DNA from: Blasia pusilla
Lineage: Eukaryota; Marchantiophyta; Marchantiopsida; Blasiales
NCBI GenBank assembly: GCA_050084515.1
Contig: CM114275.1
Coordinates: 8,990,001-9,054,000, forward strand
DNA: 64,000 nt
Direction: 5' to 3'
The notes under the pieces are model-generated. The model did not search any database. It was given only the letters and a program-made list of their open reading frames with translations, and was not told where the DNA came from. Below are positions 56,548 through 64,000 of this stretch, piece after piece (positions within the stretch are counted from its first letter, which is position 1; the number at the start of each line of letters is the position of its first letter). Both the position numbers and the translations under genes were made by a program.

Positions 56548-58971
56548 TATCCGTGATTTGGAACTGCAGTTTCCTACTCTCAAGGGCCGAGCTATGTGGC
56601 CTACGGGATGTGCAGTCGCATGTGCACAAAGGAATTCACTAAATTGGTGGTGGCAACTTTTGTTCCATTGTGATCATCTTGATAACATGTTTCGATTGTA
56701 GCTGAATTATTTATTAAGGCTACCCCATGGCTCCGGATGTAGGTTACATGATCGCTAATGTTGGGTTATATTAGGTCATAATCATGATGGTTTCTTGTAT
56801 GTAAGCTATACTCATTGTCATCTTTTAAAGTTTTAGTTTGTTCTTGTCGCTTTCAGAGAAATATTGTACGTATAACATTGCTTGTCTTGGTTTTTGCAAA
56901 ATATTCTTGTTTCCAAATCTTTAGTTTGTATAGTTCTGCATCAAATCCATGACACACTCTTCAAATCCATTATCAAGACAAGTTTCAAATATTGTTTATT
57001 ATGTAAACAAATTCAGATAGTTCTTTAAAGTGGCCACTACTCATTTGAGTGGCATATCAATATTTGTGCACCTTGTGAAGCACCCAATTGTGGCAACTTA
57101 CCACCTAGCATACGGGGCAAATTGCTGATTCTCAACGGAATTACCAATTTAACGCAAATGTCCAAAAGCTTTCGGGATAATATGGATAATTTAATTTGTG
57201 GATCCTTATTGCAATATCGCCCGCATAAGCTTTGGTATGTCTAGTTTGATGTACCAAGTCAAAACATGTAGGATTGACAACCATCACATCATCCAATAAA
57301 CAAAAGTCATTACGGAAGAATATTTTGTTAACTCATTGAAGAGAGATTGATTTTATAATAAAAGGTATGACATTTTATATCTTTTGAAGGAAAAAAACAA
57401 AAATTTGTAATGAAAAAATAAAAAGGTCCACATAATCACCTTTGACATGTGCACATGCTAATTGAAGGAAATTGTGTTTTTTTGAACTAGCACGGTGAGA
57501 ATACATAATTGATAGATTATAAACATTTAAGAAGCCCACAACTAGACAATGGAAAAAGATTCTCAAGTTGCCCTCCTAAAGAACATAAATCTGAAATTAT
57601 AGATCAAATTACACTAACCAAAGAGAATTTTAACAATATCTTATTTTAAAAATATTATCTGAAAGTCACATTTCAAGCCAAAAAGTTTTTGAAAATTAAA
57701 AATCACCCAATTATATTCAACACATAACTCCTTAAACTAACAAGATTTTAACTCTTTTTGTAATTAGGAACTAATAAGATTCGTGGATTTCCCCTTGTCA
57801 TACTCTTTTCCCACATTCCTTTTGTAAAAAGTAACCTCCAAAATTAAGAAGGAAAGTTTCTAGATCACGTTTCCCATATTGAAATTAAAAAATATTGGAT
57901 CTGCCTCAATCACCGCAACCTTCGCCGTGGCTTGACTCCATCGGGATACCAAGTCGCTGTTTGTCTCTTGCTGGTCCATGAGGAACTTACCCTTCTTGGC
58001 GTTCTCCTGGAGCATTGCACTCTTGAGGCCTGCTTGGAGAAATCAATCCGCTCATGCAAGACACTGCCTTTCTATTTTCACCTTATAAATGTCCTTTTTC
58101 TTTTCTGGTTCTCAATGACAAAGTTTATAGGCATAATTACTTCATAATCGTCCACCATTCTTGTGGAGGAATGCCACTTCTAGCTTTCATTACCACAAAA
58201 TCTCACTTTCTGTGGTCCAAAAATCTTACTATCTTAAACGATGATGACTCTAGTTGGAGTGAACTTCCTAGTGGTCTAAACTCGATGCCTATCTGAAAAG
58301 TTTTACGTATATCAGGAGCTGACAAATCGGGCAGGCTGTGCAGAAAGGTGATCACTAGTGGAAGAATTGGTAAGGGATGGGGTTGCTGTTCTCGTGGCTC
58401 CGAGATATGGTCAGGCGCGCTCGGAAGCCTCTCTGTACTTGAGCAGGCCTCCTCTTATGTGCTCTGTGTGCCAGAGCTTTGCGACAAAGAAAAACGATTC
58501 TCGCAGTTTCGTACCGCATGGACTTCACAGCTGTGGGGAATCAACCAGTAGTTGTTTGAGAACGCTCGCATACACACCGTTCGCGTCGGAGTTCCAGTTT
58601 CAGCTGCAGATGCTGTGAGCGACTTACTTTCTCCGCAAAAGACCAACAACTGCACACGGTTTGCATTCCTAAACCCCCCCCCCTGCTATTTCAATTCGGC
58701 CCATGGGATCTTAAGATTACTGGAGTATTCCCACTCTTGAATGCTAAATTCTGCTATGAAATCGAGGCGGCTGAGTTGGAACAAGGGTGGACAAGGTTAG
58801 AAGGTTAGAAGAGGTTCATATCTGGTAAAAGAATGCAGAACAGCGATGGGGCTCGCAAAGGAAGTAGGCGTTCCATTTTAGTAGCCCATTGGGGAAGAAG
58901 ATTGCATTCTCGAGAGGTGGAGTATCCTTATACTCGACATCATCATACAAATTGTACACCTACAAGGACAA
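56548..58971. other. AT-rich then mixed intergenic DNA, no gene recognised
   Basis: 56700-57900 is AT-rich without long frames. Frames at 57930-58300 and 58348-58618 show no domain. The last part is probably the 3' UTR of the NFU gene. Confidence 0.4.
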
Positions 58972-60084
58972 TCATGGCTCCTGAAGAGTAACTGTTCGGA
59001 TATCTGGAAACTTGTCCTTGATAGCCGCCTGTATTCCCATGCCGATAGGTGCAGGACCTTTGAATTTGACTACAACTTCACCCTTGCAAGGGCTCACGGT
59101 AACTACCTCCACAAAACCTCCATAATTGTGGATTGCAGGTCTGAGTAAGTCCAGATGCGAGTTCACCCCCTGCAGTCACCACATCTCTGCAAATAAGTCC
59201 TCTTTTGCCGTCACTTCAGTCATTCAAACGCACCTTCCTGAGATACTGCTCGCTGGACTGGATGGAGGACATTCCGCAAAACTCTCATTGAGTGTTTCAG
59301 AAAGAGAGATGGTAGTGCAATAAAACCCCAAGAGACCACACTTTCCGAGGGAAAGAAGGGGACAGAAGACAAAAGACGTTCAGGAGATGGGATATAGATA
59401 ATCAGGTTGGGTTAGACCAGCAGTCTGCTTGACAGGATACACCAACCCACAGAGGTGCCAGTAAATGCAACTGAGGATGACCACCACACCAGTGCAATAG
59501 TGCAAGAAGAACAGTGTAAGACTACTCTATGGTGTCAATGAAAACTGAACCTTATAATGGATGCATTTCAAGGCAAAAGGGAAAAATAGTGCTGACTGCA
59601 GTACCGCAAAAGTAGCTCCCAGCTCTTTCTGATCAACTTGCACCACGCCCTTCAACGATTCTCCAAACTTTTCATTGAGCACTCGTTCAATCCCCATCTT
59701 CATTGTCACCGTGGAGCTGGGGCATGTACCACAAGCTCCTGCAAAGAATCGTGCCGAGGAGAACAAACAACGGCATTCATTCCTTGACATCCAAATCCAA
59801 AGTTGCAGTAACAAATAAGAGAAGCTCTTAACAAAGTTTCATCTCAAATTTAGAGCAAAGAGAAAGCACGGTGCGCGGAGAGCCGGAGTGTGAAAAGCGG
59901 ATTGTCGGACAGATACCATCGATGGATGCAGAGTTACACACCATCAAGTTTGCACAGGCGAGATGAATCGCTTGACGGACGACAGAGATGAAGCCTCAGC
60001 ATACAGGATTGAAGGAGCAACACGCAATTCGGGGAGGGACGTTGAAATCGAGGGCGGCTAAGTTGGAAGAAGGGTGGACAATCG
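58758..60084. repeat. Shared 37-bp sequence in the NFU 3' flank and intron 1
   Basis: GAAATCGAGG(G)CGGCT(G/A)AGTTGG then AA(C/G)AAGGGTGGACAA occurs at 58758-58794 and 60044-60084, in the same orientation. Confidence 0.75.
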
Positions 60085-61622
60085 CGAACAACTCGGGGAA
60101 GAAGAAAGTATGGACAGCTCCATATCTGAGACACCAGACGTAGACCGACGGGTTTCGCGGTTGCATGGATGGATCGACTATCGGGCATTTCCTAGTTCCT
60201 AAAACGGCCCGGAGGAAGGGGGTGCAAACTTGGAGAGACAGCAGAATCAAGATATGTTGCGTTCTAAGTCGACCTTAAGATGTTCTCGTGGCATTTTCGA
60301 TGAATGTTCCACTATTGCACTCCCGGGCATTCGAGGACCACGCGAATTCGTGGAAATCCATAGCGATAGTTGACAACGACACGATCATGACCAAAATTGA
60401 CATGAAACAAAGGCGCGTTTCAACGATTATCTCCTCCTTGCTTCAGAGTCTTACCTTGCAAGCGCAATGAAACTACTCCTTCCGTCACTGCCACTACCTC
60501 CACATTGCCGCCATCGGCAATAAGATAGGGCCTCACTTCATTCAAAACTAGGTCCACGTTTTCCATCGTCAGCTCATAGCTCTGGGCGGAGTACAATCCT
60601 CCCGGATTCTGAGCACCCGGCTTGACGAAAGGGCTCACGATTTGAGTAGGTGGTGCTTCGACCTTCTCAGCCACTGTCTCTTGTGGTGTGGCATCCTCCT
60701 CCAAGGGTTTGATGGTCTGTTTAGTCTGCCCATCGATCACACTGCTCCAATCATCGCCCTCTGTGGCTTGCAACAGCTTCATTCTCCGCGTCCGAGAATC
60801 GTCGTCCTCCCCAGCTACGTCGTCAAAGAGGTTCTCCCCCATGGCCTTCCTCATCTTCAATTTCTTCTCCTCGTAGTCACTCCTCTCCTCCTCTGTCATG
60901 TGCTGCAAGGGCGCTGCATTGCTGCTGCTCCCGTCCCACAAATCCTTTTCGTGAGAGTTTCCGGGTGGAACCTGGTCTGCCAATTCTATCCACTGTTGTC
61001 TCTCCTCCTCTAGCTTGACCCTGGAAACTATTGAAGCAATCGAGAACCACTTCACCCTCACGGAACTGCATTTCTCTTTCCCCACCCGCGCCCTGTGAGA
61101 CTTCAGTGACAGGACAACATTTCTGGAATATCCCACATACTCTAGCTCTCCAGTGCTGTTGTAAATTCCATACACACCCGAGAACTTGACGGCCTCTCGG
61201 GCGCTCACGTACTCATCAAACCCCACAACAGCCGATCCATCGTCCTCCCCTTCTCTCCCCGAAAATTCCTTGGATCCAGAGCTATGAATATCCGCTCCTC
61301 CCTCCCCGTACAAAAACCCGTGTAAACCCTTGTGTCCTTCCGGCACCGTTTCATCTGTCACAACCCCGGACAGATTTTCCAGCTGTTGCCTCTGAGCGGC
61401 GTTCCCTCGCACAACCATCAGGCCTTTGGGGCTCCATTCTTTCCTCTCCGCCTTCTTCTTGTGCAATGCGCTTGACAAAGCGTGCCCGCGTCGCCCATCC
61501 CTGCTCCCGAGCAGTTTCCCGAACGACTTCGCGGTAGAGGTACAAGTACAGGAACAGGGAGGGCAGCAAGTCGCAAAAGCGGCACCAGTAGGAGAGACGA
61601 GCTGACGACACAAGATCTCCAT
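58972..61622 (-). CDS. Plastid-type NFU iron-sulfur scaffold fused to a GIY-YIG-like domain
   Basis: Minus-strand exons 61622-60455, 59738-59605 and 59169-58972 join to 499 aa. The N-terminus is rich in Ser, Thr, Ala and Cys with few acidic residues, as in plastid transit peptides. Residues about 147-225 form a GIY-YIG-like fold ([19 protein letters not shown], then VPPGN), as found at the N-terminus of plant glutaredoxin S16; the usual catalytic Arg is not evident. A charged linker ([18 protein letters not shown]) follows. The first NifU domain (about 351-430) begins [18 protein letters not shown] and carries Cys392-x2-Cys395 ([20 protein letters not shown]), the Fe-S cluster ligands. The last exon (435-499) is the second, Cys-less domain ([21 protein letters not shown] ... 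[16 protein letters not shown]). Plant plastid NFU proteins are usually about 230 aa, so the N-terminal addition is unusual. The start is the first in-frame ATG. Role: assembling and transferring Fe-S clusters in plastids. Confidence 0.9.
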
Positions 61623-62109
61623 GGCAGTGCTCGCCCGGGCGCCTTCAACTGACTCCCTCGACACAATCAGCTCATACCAGCCGCTACAAGAAGCCAATCA
61701 GATGGTGATGTATCTCACTCTTGCCTTCACAGGCGTCCGACGCTTCACCAAGCGCAAGCCTGCCTGCCTTCCAGACCCAGAAGCTCACAATTTGACTCTT
61801 CTCCGAGTTCCGTGTGCTCGGTTCCAGTTTCCGAATTTCGCTCACCTGCGTCGATAGGAGACTGCAGATCGTCGTCGGGGCCCCCCACACCCATCCACAG
61901 GACTGGCGGATAATTGGGTCGGAGATTCGGAGGATGGGCACGATCGACAGGCTTTACGGGTGGAGAAGATCGCAGAGAGCTCTCTGTGGTCGGTGCCATG
62001 ATCACATTCTCTACGGACCTCCATCTTGGGATGATCTCCGGGAACTGAACTGCCCCCGCGATCCGTTCCGATGGGGGGTTCGTCAGTCAACGGAAATGGA
62101 TGGGGGAAT
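61623..62109. other. Upstream region of the NFU gene
   Basis: Likely contains the NFU promoter and 5' UTR on the minus strand. No clear TATA box identified. Overlapping short frames have no domain. Confidence 0.4.
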
Positions 62110-62181
62110 CGGGAACTAACGGATTCCGTCCGACATGCGTCATCGGAAAGGATGCATGTTCGGACGGAATATCGGTTCCCG
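62110..62181. repeat. Imperfect long inverted repeat
   Basis: Arms 62110-62138 and 62154-62181 pair over CGGGAAC and ATTCCGTCCG..CATGC with a few mismatches, around a loop of about 15 nt. Possible small foldback transposon or cruciform. Confidence 0.75.
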
Positions 62182-63008
62182 ACTGGATTTCTCTATGTCT
62201 AATCAAGAATTACGTGTAATTAGTACCAAGGGAAAATTTTCGTTTCTCTTTTAATTTAATTATTTTTTAACTTGACACGTGTCAAAATTACAAGACTTTT
62301 TTAAGAGACAAGTGTAGATCTTAAGACCCTAACCCCATCTTATGTTAGGGATATAGATCATTAGCTGCTATTGATATAGAGGACGGGTGTCAACATTTGA
62401 GGAGGGTTTCTTCAAATCCTATCCTCTTTTAATTATGTAGATTATGAGACCAAATCAGATCAAATCACGTTGGAATTCATAATGATGGTCATTTGATCAA
62501 AATCACATGTAGACACATGTCATTTCGAGAGAGGAAGTTGAATTAATGAGAGATAATAAAAAATATCAAGTATCACTTGTGCATCGCACGTTATCCGCTT
62601 GTATAAATTATTATGAAGAAGAAATCATGTTGGAGTGCATAATAACCGCCATTCTATCAAAATCACATGGTGACAAGATTTAATGAGACTTGTTGTAATT
62701 AAAATTCTGTCACTCAATTTCAAACATTAATTTTATACTCTTTTGTGCTTTTCCAAGAAGGAAAACACCAAAGACGAGACCCTGGAAGATTGCTAAATGT
62801 TTTGTTAGTAGTTCTCTTAGAATCTTAAGTTCAATTTGTTCATTTTTAAAGTTGAATATTGACTTTTGATTTGTTTTGCTACATTAGGGTTTGCCAAAGT
62901 TCTTGGGATCTTTAGACCTCCTCCTCTCATGAATGTGCTCAGAGCTCAGAGATCCTTGAACGTAATTTCAAAAGTTGATACTTTTTATGGTGGGACTATT
63001 ATTTTCTA
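62182..63008. other. AT-rich intergenic DNA with Helitron-like debris
   Basis: A hairpin-like ACTTGTGCATCGCACGTTAT then CCGCTTG|T at about 62574-62603 resembles a decayed Helitron 3' end. No 5' partner identified with confidence. Confidence 0.4.
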
Positions 63009-63208
63009 TCTGTATTATTATGGGAGAGCGCCCTCTTGATTTGCAAACACCTCTCTATTTGACACCTGGTAATTGGGCAGCAAGAAGAAAATTTGAATTT
63101 GTGTAATATCATTAGTCCTTTCATTCACGTCCACTCCTTTCATGACCCGAAGGAAATACTCCTCAAATACTTTTTAATTTCCCATGCATCGCACGGGCAC
63201 CTTACTAG
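63009..63208 (+). mobile_element. Short Helitron, best-preserved copy
   Basis: Starts TCTGTATTATTATGGGAGAG after A (63008), has CCCTCTTGATTTGCAAACAC and TTGGGCAGCAAGAAG, and ends with hairpin CCCATGCATCGCACGGG, spacer CACCTTA and CTAG followed by T (63209). Exactly 200 bp. These are the standard Helitron hallmarks: TC start, hairpin, CTRR end, A/T target, no target-site duplication. No coding capacity. Confidence 0.85.
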
Positions 63209-64000
63209 TATGATTTATAACCTACTTGGATTGAAAGACATTATTATTAATCCATACGCGTGCCTTCAATCCCCAACTTGAGACTACCTCCTCCTTCAAT
63301 CCCTACAACAACCTCTTAGATATGGTTAGGCCAAATTGATCTCTATTGCTATTTCAATCCTACACCTAGTCTCTCTCATCCTCAACAAATATATTCCTAT
63401 TGCTCTTCCTCTCATCATCTAACAAACATTTCTTTCCCCGTTATAAAGCTTAGTGTTTGATCCTAGAAAATCTAGTAATCGATATCCTCTATTGCTCTTT
63501 CCCCAATTAGTGTTAGTTAACTCTTTTATGGGGATTGCCATTGGTCATCGTAAAACCTCCTTGTAATTTTTTTTTACTTTATGTCTAGAAATTGTTGTTG
63601 GATTCTACGAGTCAACACTTACTGCATATATATACCCTTGATCTACCATCATAGGAGGATGTCTTGCTGTGCCTTAGGGCTAGACACTCTTTACAATGCC
63701 TCTCTTTGTCCTCTGGATCCTCCTTGCTCTAGGAGACATCATCTGAATGGTTAGATCCAAGTCGGTCAACATAGATATGAACTCACAAGAATGCAGCATG
63801 TTATATTGCACCATAAACACAAAGTGGAATTAGTATCTATACAAAATATAACTAAATCACTATAAGGCACTACATATGTATTAGAATTTAAAGAACTCAC
63901 CAAGGATAAGTGCACAAAACACCCTCACAATTAGTTTAGTATTTCATAATGCAAACTAACTATCCGTACTCTCTAAAGGATCTAGAAGGTGGGCAATTCT
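63209..64000. other. AT-rich intergenic DNA, no gene seen
   Basis: Only short frames; no repeat or domain recognised. Confidence 0.4.

Noticed and set aside
1-64000. CRISPR arrays, bacterial operons or rRNA genes
   Set aside because: Spliced plant genes dominate, repeats do not have regular spacers, and no rRNA core sequence was recognised. No tRNA cloverleaf was identified by eye, though a dedicated search could still find one.

Overview
This is a repeat-rich nuclear window from a land plant. The genes have plant-type spliceosomal introns, plastid and vacuolar protein families are present, and the intergenic space is filled with LTR retrotransposon, Helitron and non-LTR debris. Nothing in the sequence fixes the species. 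The overall look (moderate GC, an unpermuted DNMT3-like methyltransferase inside a Ty3/gypsy element, unusual gene architectures) makes me lean towards a seed-free lineage such as a lycophyte or fern. That is a weak inference.

Four host genes can be reconstructed. They are (1) a U1A/U2B''-type snRNP protein, + strand, 1016-3470, five exons, 239 aa; (2) a very large JASON-like protein, + strand, about 35378-40507, N-terminal end unresolved; (3) an aleurain/cathepsin-H-type vacuolar cysteine protease, + strand, 51036-55419, eight exons, 363 aa; (4) a NifU-like (NFU) iron-sulfur scaffold with an N-terminal GIY-YIG-like domain, - strand, 61622-58972, three exons, 499 aa. They belong to unrelated pathways (splicing, meiosis or cell division, proteolysis, Fe-S assembly) and are not an operon-like unit.

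The most interesting part is 16.9-23.4 kb on the - strand. It is a decayed Ty3/gypsy element that reads gag CCHC knuckle, retropepsin, C5-DNA-methyltransferase, reverse transcriptase, scrambled RNase H/integrase, integrase C-terminus and PHD finger. The methyltransferase, RT and PHD pieces share one reading frame. This is a retrotransposon that once carried both a DNA-methylation writer and a likely histone reader. A truncated Ty1/copia element in the opposite orientation abuts it at about 23394 and runs to about 25.9 kb. The copia RNase H is split by a roughly 230-bp insertion that holds a hammerhead-ribozyme-like core.

A second theme is Helitrons. A decayed PIF1-type Helitron helicase (29.9-31.13 kb) ends in a 3' terminus, CTAG before T. 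At least eight short (about 170-280 bp) non-autonomous relatives with the same kind of end are scattered through the window, some joined head to tail. A decayed non-LTR RT (45.3-47.3 kb) and many tandem or inverted repeats fill the rest. The AT-rich stretches at 7.1-8.7, 47.3-50.6 and 56.6-58.9 kb show no recognisable genes.
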